From contig DATJMX010000036.1 in NCBI GenBank assembly GCA_035508495.1, forward strand, positions 1 to 64,000: 64,000 nt of DNA, in the 5' to 3' direction. The first letter of the stretch is position 1; each line of letters begins with the position of its first letter. Below are positions 18,639 through 27,420 of this stretch, piece after piece. The stretch is from Candidatus Binataceae bacterium (GTDB taxonomy: Bacteria > Desulfobacterota > Binatia > Binatales > Binataceae). The position numbers and the translations under genes are program-made. Under the pieces are notes generated by a model. That model was not told where the DNA came from, did no database searches, and saw only the letters and a list, made by a program, of their open reading frames with translations.

Positions 18639-18718
18639 TGATTAAACCGCCCGATGAAATGACGCGCGAAAGCTTTGCACAGATCGGCGTCGAAGCGTTA
18701 ATAACAGCGCGAGGTGTG

Positions 18719-19510
18719 ATGATGAGACTCAAAGACAGAGTTGCCGTGATAACAGGCTCCGGCTCGGGTATCGGCGAGGCCACGGCCAAGCGGCTCGCGG
18801 CCGAGGGCGCCGCGATTGTCGTCGTCGATCTCAACGAGGAAGGCGCGACGCGCGTCGCCGGCGAGATTCGCGCGGCGGGCGGAACGGCCGAGTCGCTGCG
18901 CGCGAACATCGGCAATCCCGCGGACACCGAAGGCATGATCAAGTTTGCGACTGAGAAGTTCGGCCAGCTCGACATCCTGCACAACAACGCGATCCGCCTC
19001 TACACCGGCAAGCTCAGCGAGATGACGCTCGAGCAATGGCGCAAGAGCGTCGAGGTCGGTTTGACCGCATACTTTTACGCAACGCGATGCGCGCTCGAGG
19101 TGATGATTCCGCGGCGCAAGGGCGTGATCATCAACACCGGCTCGGTGTCAGGTATCGCGGCGGACTATGGCCTCGGCGCATACAACGCGATCAAGGCGGG
19201 CGTGATCAACCTGACGCGCGCGACCGCGATCGAAAACGCGCGCAAGGGCATCCGCTGCAACGCGGTGTGTCCCGGCGCGATCGCAACGCCGCCGATCATC
19301 AAGGTGCGGCAGGCGAATCCGAAGCTGGCGCAGGCGACCGAGCAGGCAATCCCGATGGGTCGCTACGGCGAGCCGGTCGAAATCGCGAACGTGGTCCTGT
19401 TCCTTGCATCGGATGAGTCTTCATACGTAAATGGCACAACGATCGTGGCTGACGGCGGTCTGCTCGCAGGCACCGGAATCCCCAGCGTCGCAGGCGTCGG
19501 GCCGGACTAA
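18719..19510 (+). CDS. SDR family oxidoreductase
   Basis: A 263-residue classical short-chain dehydrogenase. The cofactor motif is TGSGSGIGEA and the cofactor acidic residue lies in VVVDLNEEGA, which favours NAD(H). The structural motif is LHNNA. The catalytic Ser lies in INTGSVSG, and the Tyr and Lys are in YNAIKAG. VCPGAIATPPI and FLASDESSYVNGTTIVADGG complete the family pattern. It would oxidise a hydroxyl or reduce a keto group. AGG lies 4-7 bases before the tandem ATG codons at 18719 and 18722. The crotonase gene follows after 10 bases, so a beta-oxidation-like pair is plausible. Confidence 0.92.
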   Translation: MMRLKDRVAVITGSGSGIGEATAKRLAAEGAAIVVVDLNEEGATRVAGEIRAAGGTAESLRANIGNPADTEGMIKFATEKFGQLDILHNNAIRLYTGKLSEMTLEQWRKSVEVGLTAYFYATRCALEVMIPRRKGVIINTGSVSGIAADYGLGAYNAIKAGVINLTRATAIENARKGIRCNAVCPGAIATPPIIKVRQANPKLAQATEQAIPMGRYGEPVEIANVVLFLASDESSYVNGTTIVADGGLLAGTGIPSVAGVGPD

Positions 19511-19520
19511 GGTGAAATCA

Positions 19521-20312
19521 ATGGAGTTCGAACGCGCAAAACTCGACATCGAAGGCAACCTCGCGTTGCTCACGCTCAACCATCCTGAAGTGATGAACGC
19601 CGTGTCGGCCGAGATGCTGACCGGGCTCTCAAAGGCGCTCGACGAAGTTGAGAATCCGAAAAACGGCGTGCGATGCCTCTTGATGACGGGCGCGGGACGC
19701 GGCTTCTGTGCCGGCGCGAATCTGCAACCAACCTCCGGCGGCCCGAGTGGCTCGCGCGATGCGGGCTCGGTTCTGGAAACGCAATACCATCCGTTCCTGC
19801 GGCGGCTGCGCGAACTGCCGATCCCGTTCATCACCGCGGTCAACGGCGCGGCGGCCGGCGTCGGCATGAGCTTCGCGCTGATGGGCGATCTCGTGATCTG
19901 TGGGCGCTCATCGTACTTTTTGCAGGCCTTCCGGCGCATCGGGCTCGTGCCCGACGGCGGCTCGACCTACATCCTGCCGCGGCTTATCGGCAAGGCCCGC
20001 GCGATGGAGCTCTCGATACTCGCGGAGCGGCTGCCCGCGGAGAAGGCGCTCGAATGGGGCCTCGTGACGCGCGTCGTCGAGGACGCTGACCTGATCCCGA
20101 AGGCCAAAGAGCTCGCGCTCGAGATGGCGAATGGCCCGACCGTCGCGCTGGGCCTCATTCGGAAACTCTATTGGCAGAGTGTAGATAATACCTACGAAGA
20201 GCAGCTAAACTTGGAGCGCCAGATGCAGCGCAAGGCGGGCTCGACCGCCGACTTCGCCGAAGGCGTGCGCGCTTTCCTCGAAAAGCGTCCGGCCAAATTC
20301 AAGGGCGAATGA
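19521..20312 (+). CDS. Enoyl-CoA hydratase/isomerase family protein (PaaG-like)
   Basis: A 263-residue crotonase-fold protein. CoA and oxyanion features are MTGAGRGFCAGAN and NGAAAGVGMSFALMGD. The two Glu residues of true enoyl-CoA hydratases are missing: S117 and F137 occupy their places. An Asp is present at 145 in GLVPDGGSTYILPR, the pattern seen in PaaG-type isomerases. I therefore favour isomerisation of a double bond or epoxide in an acyl-CoA over hydration. AAGGTGA precedes the ATG at 19521, and the upstream extension is not conserved. It is paired with the SDR before it and followed by an EEP-family gene. Confidence 0.9.
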   Translation: MEFERAKLDIEGNLALLTLNHPEVMNAVSAEMLTGLSKALDEVENPKNGVRCLLMTGAGRGFCAGANLQPTSGGPSGSRDAGSVLETQYHPFLRRLRELPIPFITAVNGAAAGVGMSFALMGDLVICGRSSYFLQAFRRIGLVPDGGSTYILPRLIGKARAMELSILAERLPAEKALEWGLVTRVVEDADLIPKAKELALEMANGPTVALGLIRKLYWQSVDNTYEEQLNLERQMQRKAGSTADFAEGVRAFLEKRPAKFKGE

Positions 20313-20331
20313 CGCCTGCAAAGTTGTGACG

Positions 20332-21321
20332 ATGGCTTCGACCGATCGCGATCTTCGGGTAATGACGCTGAACGTCTATTTCGGGACCGACCTGGAGCGC
20401 GCGTACAACTCGAAAGATCTGATGGAACTCGTCACCGCGCTCGGCGAGACGTGGAAGGAAGTCGTGGCCAGCGACTTCCCGGGCCGCGCCGCGCGCATCG
20501 CTCATGCCGTCGCAACAGCGAAACCGGATATCCTGGCGCTCCAGGAAGCGGCGCGCTGGTCAAGCGGGATGCCGGGCGAGATGCGCGTCGAGTACGATTT
20601 TCTCGAGCTGATCCTCGCGGCTCTGCATCGAGGGGGGACGCCGTACATTCCCGTCGCGATACGCAAGGATCTCGATCAGATGGCGCCGATGGACCCGAGC
20701 GGCACATTCGCGCGGATCGAGGATCGCCACGCGGTACTTATGCGCGCGGAGTCAGCCGGTCGCCTCTACCCGTACGACATTACCGGCGGAGACTTCACCA
20801 CCAATTTTCAAACCACAAGCCCGGTGACCGGGACCTTGACCTCGCCGCGAAGCTGGATCGCGGTGGACTGGAATCTCGCCGGTAAAAAATTTCGTCTCAT
20901 CGAATGCCACGTCGAATCGCTCGACCATGATGTTCAACTGGCGCAGACCCGTGAGCTGATCGCAGGCCCCGCCTCGACCACTGTTATGCCGTTAATCTTC
21001 GTCGGCGATCTGAACTCCAACGCCAATCGCGATCCCAAAATCGAGGACTATAGCGACGCCTATCCGGCAATGATCGAGGCGGGGTTCAATGACGCGTGGG
21101 CGTCACTCAATCCTGACGACCTTGGCAATACTTGTTGCCACGCGCGCGATTTGCGTAACGCCGTCTCGACTTTGAATCGGCGAATAGACGTCGTCCTAAC
21201 GCGCGGCGAGATCACGCCGATTTCCGCCGAGCTGGTCCTTAACGATCCTTCGGTGCGCACCTCGTCCGGCGTGTGGCCGACCGATCACTCGGGCATCATT
21301 GCGAAGCTCAGAATCGACTGA
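20332..21321 (+). CDS. Endonuclease/exonuclease/phosphatase (EEP) family protein
   Basis: A 329-residue EEP-fold metal-dependent phosphodiesterase or phosphatase. Motifs appear in order: LRVMTLNVYFGTDL (the Asn), DILALQEA (metal Glu), LIECHVESLDHD (His), VGDLNSNAN (Asp/Asn), RIDVVLTRG, and WPTDHSGIIAKL (catalytic Asp-His). All catalytic positions are present. The family ranges from DNA repair nucleases to sphingomyelinases; the lack of a signal peptide argues for an intracellular role. It converges on the KshB-like gene with a 13-base gap. The ATG at 20332 was chosen over a GTG two codons earlier. Confidence 0.85.
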   Translation: MASTDRDLRVMTLNVYFGTDLERAYNSKDLMELVTALGETWKEVVASDFPGRAARIAHAVATAKPDILALQEAARWSSGMPGEMRVEYDFLELILAALHRGGTPYIPVAIRKDLDQMAPMDPSGTFARIEDRHAVLMRAESAGRLYPYDITGGDFTTNFQTTSPVTGTLTSPRSWIAVDWNLAGKKFRLIECHVESLDHDVQLAQTRELIAGPASTTVMPLIFVGDLNSNANRDPKIEDYSDAYPAMIEAGFNDAWASLNPDDLGNTCCHARDLRNAVSTLNRRIDVVLTRGEITPISAELVLNDPSVRTSSGVWPTDHSGIIAKLRID

Positions 21322-21334
21322 GCCGGCGGAAAAA

Positions 21335-22360
21335 TCAGTCTGGGAATCGCACCTTTACCGACGGTGTGTCGGCAATCGCCTGGCAGGCGAGGATCCAGCG
21401 CTGCGCCAGATCGTTCTTGTCCAGCACCTGGTTGCGGCGCAGGTGAACTTCGCCGGCCTCCAGCGTGCACATGCAGGTCGCGCAGGCGCCTTGCCGGCAT
21501 GAATAAGGGGCCCTGAGCCCGGCTCGCAGCATCGCATCGAGGAGCGGCTCGTTCGCACCGCACGTGAGATCGTGATGCTGACCGTCGAGCTCCACCTCGA
21601 GACGAATCTCGCCCTGCCCTTCTTCGATAGTGACAGGCGCCGCATCTTCTTCGTCCGGCAGCGATACGTAGCGCTCGATATGAACCTGCGCGGATGGAAC
21701 TTCGAGACTCCGCAGCGCCTCAGCCGTGGCACTCATGAAAGCCTCGGGACCGCAGATGAAGATCTCAGCGGTTGCCCAGGGACGCGACAGCTCCGCGAGC
21801 TGTGCTGTCGTCGGCAGGCCCTGCACCGAGTCGAGCCAATGAACGATTTGCAGCCGCGCCGGATGCGCGCGCGCGAGGGCATTGAGCTCATCGCGAAAGA
21901 TCACCGAATTCTCATCGCGATTGGCGTAAACGAAGAAGAGCCGGCCAGATCCCGCGACCAATACCGACTTGATAATCGAAAATACTGGCGTGATACCGCT
22001 GCCGCCCGCGAACATCAGGAAGTCGCCGTCGAGCGAGCGCAGGGTGAAGTGACCCGCCGGAGCTTTAACCTCGATCGTGTCGCCGGCCTTGACGTTGTCG
22101 CAGATCCAGTTTGAGATGCGGCCGTCCTTCACGCGCTTTACGGTTACGCGCAGAGGCTCGTCGATTAGCGGAGAGCTCGCAAGCGAATAGCATCGCAGCA
22201 AATGCCTGCCGCCGATGGGGATTCGAACGGTCAGGAATTGTCCGCAACGATAACCAAACTCGCGGGCGAGCTCGGATGGGATTCCGAAAACGAGCGACTT
22301 CGAGTCCGCTGTCTCCGCAATGACTTCGCGCACCTGTAGCGCGTGAAACTCTGACTCCAC
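21335..22360 (-). CDS. KshB-like ferredoxin reductase (FAD/NAD + plant-type [2Fe-2S])
   Basis: A 341-residue electron-transfer protein in the order FAD domain, NAD domain, ferredoxin. The FAD motif is RCYSLASS (about 56-63), followed by VKAGDTIEVKAPAGHF. NAD-binding motifs are FAGGSGITPVFSIIKS and ICGPEAFM. The C-terminal [2Fe-2S] ligands are in CRQGACATCMC plus a later Cys in WILACQA. This layout matches reductases of Rieske and multicomponent oxygenases such as KshB, HmpA/PaaE and VanB relatives. A KshA-like oxygenase lies at the other end of the same minus-strand run (29941-31011), so the two probably form one system. Confidence 0.9.
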   Translation of the reverse strand: MESEFHALQVREVIAETADSKSLVFGIPSELAREFGYRCGQFLTVRIPIGGRHLLRCYSLASSPLIDEPLRVTVKRVKDGRISNWICDNVKAGDTIEVKAPAGHFTLRSLDGDFLMFAGGSGITPVFSIIKSVLVAGSGRLFFVYANRDENSVIFRDELNALARAHPARLQIVHWLDSVQGLPTTAQLAELSRPWATAEIFICGPEAFMSATAEALRSLEVPSAQVHIERYVSLPDEEDAAPVTIEEGQGEIRLEVELDGQHHDLTCGANEPLLDAMLRAGLRAPYSCRQGACATCMCTLEAGEVHLRRNQVLDKNDLAQRWILACQAIADTPSVKVRFPD

Positions 22361-22372
22361 GAAACCGCCGTA

Positions 22373-23110
22373 TCAGTATGCGTTGGTGATCCGCAACTGC
22401 GCCCCGTTGACGAATCGCGATTCATCGGAAATCAAATAGAGCACCAGGTTCGCCACGTCGCTGGTGAGACAAAATCGCGAGGTCGGATCGGCATCGTAGC
22501 TGACAGTCAGGGGATCGGGATCGCCGAGCAGCGGCAGCGTCATCGGCGTCAGCACGCCGTCGGGATGAATCGAGTTGCAACGGATGCGATAGCCGGCGCT
22601 TCGGCAATGCACCGCAACACTGCGGGTCAGCGAGGTCACGGAGCCCTTTGAGGCGCTGTACGCGACCGCGAACGGCAGCCCATCGACCGCGACTGACGAC
22701 ATGTTAACGATCGAACCGCCGTCGGTTGATTTCATCGCCGCGACCGCGTGCTTGCAGCCGAGAAAGAATCCGTCGGCATTGATGCGATGCAGTTTCTGCC
22801 ACTGCTCGAGCGTCGCGTCTTCGATCGATCCCATTTCGAGCACGCCCGCATTGTTGACCAGGCCGTCGATTCGGCCGAATCGATCGCGCGCCGCCGCCAT
22901 GACTCGCTGCCAGTCGTCGTTCCGCGTGACGTCGTGGCGCACAAATATTGCGGCGTCGCCAATCTCATGCGCGACGGCGTGACCGCCTTCTTCGTTGAGA
23001 TCGGTGATAACGACGCGCGCGCCTTCGCGGGCGAGCACAAAGGCGTCTTCCTTGCCCATCCCGCTGGCGCCGCCGGTCACGATCACAATTTTTCCTTGCA
23101 CTCGTCCCAT
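22373..23110 (-). CDS. SDR family oxidoreductase
   Basis: A 245-residue classical SDR. TGGASGMGK is the glycine motif, VVITDLNEEGG the cofactor-specificity strand (acidic, NAD-type), and LVNNAGVL the structural motif. The catalytic Ser lies in VNMSSVAVDG and the catalytic Tyr and Lys in YSASKGS. CNSIHPDGVLTPM follows. The end, LISDESRFVNGAQLRITNAY, is typical of SDRs but the last residues are short. It lies 14 bases after the KstD-like gene and 12 bases before the KshB-like gene. A hydroxysteroid-dehydrogenase-like oxidation is a reasonable guess from context only. Confidence 0.92.
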   Translation of the reverse strand: MGRVQGKIVIVTGGASGMGKEDAFVLAREGARVVITDLNEEGGHAVAHEIGDAAIFVRHDVTRNDDWQRVMAAARDRFGRIDGLVNNAGVLEMGSIEDATLEQWQKLHRINADGFFLGCKHAVAAMKSTDGGSIVNMSSVAVDGLPFAVAYSASKGSVTSLTRSVAVHCRSAGYRIRCNSIHPDGVLTPMTLPLLGDPDPLTVSYDADPTSRFCLTSDVANLVLYLISDESRFVNGAQLRITNAY

Positions 23111-23124
23111 AACTCTCTCGACGA

Positions 23125-24807
23125 TCAGGCGGTCGCCTCCGCGCGGCGTGTTTGACTCGCCAGGTTCACCGTGGCGGATCGACCGACGCGGCGACCCGAC
23201 CAGATACAATCCGCGAGCGCGAGGCCGCTGACATAGTTGTTCGACGCGACACCGACCGCGGCGCGGCCTGCGGCATAAAGCCCTGCGATCGCGCTGCCAT
23301 CCGCGCGTTTCACATTGCCCGTCGCTTCATCGACAACGAGGCCGCCGAGCGTGATCGCGGCGCACGGAAACACCTGTTTGTCCACGGAGATATCGAGCGC
23401 GCAGAGCGGCATCGCGTCGAGCGCTGCGAGGAGATCGCGCGACTTACCGAGCGGATCTGCGCCGTTTGCGGCAGCGCGATTGTAACTCTCCCAGCTCGCG
23501 CGCAGCGCCACGGGATCGGCTCTCATGCGACGCGCGAGGTCGTCGATCGAACGTCCGCGCTTCGCGCCCGCAAAGGTCAGCATGATAGCCGGCACACTCT
23601 GAAATCCCCACAGGCCGCCGAAGAGCGCTTCTCGCACAGCGTCGCGGCGAATCGTGGAATCGATCACTAGCCAGGCGTTGCCGTCATGATGCTCGCACAT
23701 CTCGAGGCCGAGCCTGGCGCCGTAAACTTCCTCGTTGCAGAAGCGCCGCCCCGTCGTATCGACGATCATGCCGCGCGCCCACGCCAAAGGCGGATTGATG
23801 AATCGCCAGGCCGAAACGCGTTCCAGCCGCGCGCATTCACCGCCGACGGATTGGCCGAGGCGAATACCGCTGCCGTCGCATCCTGAAGTGCCAAGCCGGA
23901 AGTTGCGCAGATACTTGGGCGCATGCCGCTTCAACATCTCGCGATTGTAGATAAAGCCTCCCGTGCTGAGCACCACGCCGCGTCGCGCGTGGACGCGAAT
24001 CGGCCGCGCCGCGGCAAGTTCAACCGCCAGTGCGCGACGGCGAAACATGTCGGAAATCCCCGCCGACGCATACGACGTTCGCTCGACCCATCGATTCAGG
24101 CGCTGATGCTGGCGCGCTGCGCGGCTCCCTTGCGGCAAATGCCACAGTTCGACACCAATGACTGCGCCATCGCTATCGACGATCAGTCGCCGCGCCGTGG
24201 TCTCGGTCATCACGCGCGCGCCAGACGCACCGACGCTTTTGCGCAGTGCGCCAAACAGATTCGCGCCCGAAAGTCCCGAGCCTTTGACGCGATGCCCTCG
24301 CGGCGCCGGCGGCGCGCTCCCGGCATATTCCTTCACCGCTTCGTTGCCCGAAAAATAAAGGTAGTAGCCATCCGCTGGATATGATGTTTTGTGCAGCGGA
24401 ACCGTGGAGTCGAACTCGACGCCCTGGGCCTCGAGCCACTCGAGCATCTCGACGCTGTGATCGCAGAAATCACGCAGCGTATCTGCGCTGACAGCGTCGC
24501 CGACTTCCTTGCTCAGGTAGTCGAACATCGCTGCTGGGGTGTCGTTGTAGCCGGCCGTCTTCTGATGACGGGTGCCACCGCCGCAATAAACAACGCCGCC
24601 GCTCTTGGCGCTCGCGCCGCCGCCGTCGAAACGATCGGTGACGATCACGTCGGCGCCGGCATGAGCCCCTTCGATCGCAGCAGCCGCGCCGGCGGCGCCG
24701 AATCCGACCACGAGCAGATCGCATTCGTCGTCCCACCTGGACGCGCCGTCGCGATCGACGCGGGTCGGCGCGTAGATTGGAGTCGCTCCAGCTCCGCTGC
24801 CGAACAT
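23125..24807 (-). CDS. KstD-like FAD-binding dehydrogenase (second type)
   Basis: A 560-residue flavoprotein of the fumarate reductase/3-ketosteroid dehydrogenase superfamily. The N-terminal FAD motif is DLLVVGFGAAGAAAAIEGA, followed by GGGASAKSGGVVYCGGGT. A mid segment TGGFIYNREMLKRHAP matches KstD relatives. The C-terminus reads GLYAAGRAAVGVASNNYVSGLALADCIWSGRR, the mark of a KstD-like branch distinct from classical KstD. The ATG at 24807 is the first start after the upstream SDR stop; the longer frame overlaps that SDR and is rejected. Its substrate is unknown. Steroid-like ring dehydrogenation is inferred from family and neighbours. Confidence 0.87.
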   Translation of the reverse strand: MFGSGAGATPIYAPTRVDRDGASRWDDECDLLVVGFGAAGAAAAIEGAHAGADVIVTDRFDGGGASAKSGGVVYCGGGTRHQKTAGYNDTPAAMFDYLSKEVGDAVSADTLRDFCDHSVEMLEWLEAQGVEFDSTVPLHKTSYPADGYYLYFSGNEAVKEYAGSAPPAPRGHRVKGSGLSGANLFGALRKSVGASGARVMTETTARRLIVDSDGAVIGVELWHLPQGSRAARQHQRLNRWVERTSYASAGISDMFRRRALAVELAAARPIRVHARRGVVLSTGGFIYNREMLKRHAPKYLRNFRLGTSGCDGSGIRLGQSVGGECARLERVSAWRFINPPLAWARGMIVDTTGRRFCNEEVYGARLGLEMCEHHDGNAWLVIDSTIRRDAVREALFGGLWGFQSVPAIMLTFAGAKRGRSIDDLARRMRADPVALRASWESYNRAAANGADPLGKSRDLLAALDAMPLCALDISVDKQVFPCAAITLGGLVVDEATGNVKRADGSAIAGLYAAGRAAVGVASNNYVSGLALADCIWSGRRVGRSATVNLASQTRRAEATA

Positions 24808-24844
24808 CGCCGTGTCAGATTCGTGGCTCGCCGTGGCTGCTTCC

Positions 24845-25696
24845 TCACTCGATAACGATTGAAGAAAATTCGGTGGGTGAGCCGAGCGCCATTCGTCCGG
24901 ACGGCGGCTGGCTGCCGTCGATATCCTTGACGCCGTAGCGCTCGGCGAGCTCGGCTGAATAGAACGTCTGGCCCGTGAGCTCCATGCGCTTCGGGTCGTT
25001 GTAAATCGCATCGATGATGCGTCCGCCGAACTCAGCCGATTCCGCGATCGCGAGCATCGGCCCGTATTTCGACTTGTTCTCGTCGATCATCAAAACTTTT
25101 TCGGTCTTCACGAGGCCCAGCCAAACCGAGATCACCGCCACATCGAAGGGCTTGAAGTCATGGGCCATGTCGTGTGACATCTTGTCAACTCCGGCCTTGG
25201 CGGCGCCGTAGGCAGGACCGTGGACGTAGGCTTTGGCGCCCGGCGACGACGAGTTGAAGATAAGCCCGCCCTGCTTCGCGAGCATCGGCGCGGCGAACCA
25301 GGTCGTCGTGTAGTACGAGCGCAGTCCGACATCGAGCAGGCGGGTGAACCCGAGCGGCTTTTTCCAGAACGGCCCGCTCTCCGTGAGGCCGTCAGGAATC
25401 GCCGTCGCGTTGTTGACGAGGATATCGAGCCGGCCTGATTCCTTCTCGATTCTTTCGACCAGCGAGCGCGTCTGATCGTCGCTGCTGTGGTCGCATACGA
25501 CCGCGACACCTTTGCCCCCGCGCTTTGTAACTTCTTCTGCGGTCGCGAAGACCGTCCCGCCGAATGGGTTGTCGCCTTTCTTCGCGCTGCGGCCAGTCAC
25601 GTAGACCGTCGCGCCAGCGGCACCCAGGGCGATCGCGATCCCCTTGCCGACGCCGATACTGGCGCCGGTCACCAGACACACCCGATCCTTGAGCAT
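24845..25696 (-). CDS. SDR family oxidoreductase (DHRS1-like)
   Basis: A 283-residue SDR close in pattern to the DHRS1 group: TGASIGVGKGIAIALGAAGATVYVTGRS with a Thr-Gly-Arg cofactor strand, so NADP(H) is likely. VNNATAIPDG is the structural motif. The catalytic region reads FNSSSPGAKAYVHGPAYGAAKAG, with Ser, Tyr and Lys. Human DHRS1 reduces steroids and xenobiotic ketones, which fits the steroid-like neighbours but does not prove the substrate. It starts two bases after the KstD-like gene stop, so the two are surely co-transcribed. Confidence 0.92.
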   Translation of the reverse strand: MLKDRVCLVTGASIGVGKGIAIALGAAGATVYVTGRSAKKGDNPFGGTVFATAEEVTKRGGKGVAVVCDHSSDDQTRSLVERIEKESGRLDILVNNATAIPDGLTESGPFWKKPLGFTRLLDVGLRSYYTTTWFAAPMLAKQGGLIFNSSSPGAKAYVHGPAYGAAKAGVDKMSHDMAHDFKPFDVAVISVWLGLVKTEKVLMIDENKSKYGPMLAIAESAEFGGRIIDAIYNDPKRMELTGQTFYSAELAERYGVKDIDGSQPPSGRMALGSPTEFSSIVIE

Positions 25697-25698
25697 CG

Positions 25699-27420
25699 TC
25701 AGACTCCTGCCAGATGATGGGCCGCGATATAACCGAAAGTCATCGCCGGACCAAGGGTCGAGCCCGCGCCGGGGTAGCTCGGACCCATCACAGCGGCGGA
25801 GGTATTGCCGGTCGCATAAAGCCCGGGAATCGGCTGACCGTCCTCGCGCAACACGCGCGCGTACTCGTCAGTGAGCAGGCCGCCCTTGGTGCCGATGTCG
25901 CCGGCGTCGATTCGCATCGCGTAGAACGGTGGCTTCGCAATCGGCGCAAGGCATGGATTGGGCTTCACGTTCAGGTCACCGTAGTAGCGATCGAAGGTGT
26001 TCGAACCTTTGCCGAACTCCTTGTCATCGCCGGTTCGCGCGTATTCGTTCATTTTGTCGATCGTGGCGAGCAGGCCCTCGTTATCAACTTCGATCTCCTT
26101 TGCGAGATCGTCGAGCGAATCCGACCGATAAAAAACGCTGCCGACCCAGCTCGATGGCAGCGACTTGTCGGGCCGCGCCATGCCGGGCAGCAACGGCCCG
26201 CAAGGATACTTGCGGCGGAACTCGGCATCGAAGATGAGCCACGCCGGAAGGTTCGCGCCGCTCTTTTCGTTGTCGGCGTACATCGCATACACGATGTCGC
26301 TGTAGGGCGCGGCTTCATCGACGAAGCGCCGGCCGTTGCGATTGACCATCACGCATCCGGGCAGCGCGCGCTCGACGAACAAGGCGCGGCGCTTTTCGCG
26401 GCCGTGGATAAAAACCGTTGGCGCCCACCATGCGTGATCCATCAGATCGACTTTGGCGCCGACGCTCTGGCCCGCGCGGATCGCGTCGCCGGTGTTCGCC
26501 TCGGGCGTCACTGTCCACTCGGCGCGTGTCGGCTTCGGCAGGTATTGCTCGCGCATCGACTGGTTGTGCTCGAAGCCGCCTGCGGCGAGAATCACGCCGC
26601 GCCGCGCCCCGATTCGAATCGTCTTGCCGTTCTGATTCGCGACGACGCCAACGATGCCGCGGCTGTCGGTCACAAGTGACTCCAGCGGCGTGTTGAGCCA
26701 CAGCGGGATGTTGCGATCGATCATCGAGCGGCGCAGCGAACCGATTAGCGCGCTGCCGAGCGTCATTCGTCGATCGCGCTTGTTGCGAAACCGCCACGGG
26801 ATATCGAGCCAGTAGCTCGCCATGCGCTTCATGAAGAGCGCGATCCATCCCGATTCCTTTGTTAACAGGGTGTGAGCTTCGCCCGCCGTCATCGCAACGC
26901 GGCCCGCGATTAACGTGCCGGGCTGCGGCGGGCGCATCGCTTTGAAATCATCGCCGAGCTGACCCGCATCGCACGGCAGCGGATCGAGCGTCCGGTATCC
27001 CGGCTTGCTGCCCTTCAATTGCGGGTAGTAGTCCGAGTAGTGCGACATCGTGCGATACTTGAGATGCGTCTTGTCCTCGATATAGCGCAGCATCCGCGGC
27101 GCCTGCTCGAGGTATGCGAGGATTCGCTCTTCGGCAACCATGCCGCGCGTCGCCTGCCGCAGATATGTGAGCGCCTCGTCAACGCTATCCTTCCCGCCCG
27201 CGGCTTCGAGGAGATGATTGCACGGCACCCATACGCCGCCGCCTGAGATCGCCGTCGTACCGCCGTACTGATCGCTCTTTTCGATCAGCACGGTAGATTG
27301 CCCGAGATCGTGCGCGCAGATTGCCGAGGTCATGCCGCCCGCGCCCGAACCGACGACGACTACGTCGAATTCGTGATCCCATCGCGCGTCGGGATTCGCG
27401 GGTCTCGTGCCGCCGCTCAT
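25699..27420 (-). CDS. kstD: 3-Ketosteroid-delta1-dehydrogenase-like flavoprotein (KstD family)
   Basis: A 573-residue KstD-family flavoenzyme. The FAD motif is VVVVGSGAGGMTSAICAHDLG, followed by GGTTAISGGGVWVPCNHL, the classical KstD opening. The central segment is GVILAAGGFEHNQSMR. The C-terminus has GPSYPGAGSTLGPAMTFGYIAAHHL, holding the Tyr and Gly that in known KstD contact and polarise the 3-keto group. The known reaction is 1,2-desaturation of the steroid A ring. Its ATG overlaps the TGA of the HsaA-like gene (ATGA). It could act on another cyclic ketone; the steroid assignment is by family resemblance. Confidence 0.88.
   Translation of the reverse strand: MSGGTRPANPDARWDHEFDVVVVGSGAGGMTSAICAHDLGQSTVLIEKSDQYGGTTAISGGGVWVPCNHLLEAAGGKDSVDEALTYLRQATRGMVAEERILAYLEQAPRMLRYIEDKTHLKYRTMSHYSDYYPQLKGSKPGYRTLDPLPCDAGQLGDDFKAMRPPQPGTLIAGRVAMTAGEAHTLLTKESGWIALFMKRMASYWLDIPWRFRNKRDRRMTLGSALIGSLRRSMIDRNIPLWLNTPLESLVTDSRGIVGVVANQNGKTIRIGARRGVILAAGGFEHNQSMREQYLPKPTRAEWTVTPEANTGDAIRAGQSVGAKVDLMDHAWWAPTVFIHGREKRRALFVERALPGCVMVNRNGRRFVDEAAPYSDIVYAMYADNEKSGANLPAWLIFDAEFRRKYPCGPLLPGMARPDKSLPSSWVGSVFYRSDSLDDLAKEIEVDNEGLLATIDKMNEYARTGDDKEFGKGSNTFDRYYGDLNVKPNPCLAPIAKPPFYAMRIDAGDIGTKGGLLTDEYARVLREDGQPIPGLYATGNTSAAVMGPSYPGAGSTLGPAMTFGYIAAHHLAGV

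Noticed and set aside
24808..25011. N-terminal extension of the second KstD-like gene
   Set aside because: It overlaps the end of the SDR gene and encodes a Ser/Arg-rich string with no family match.
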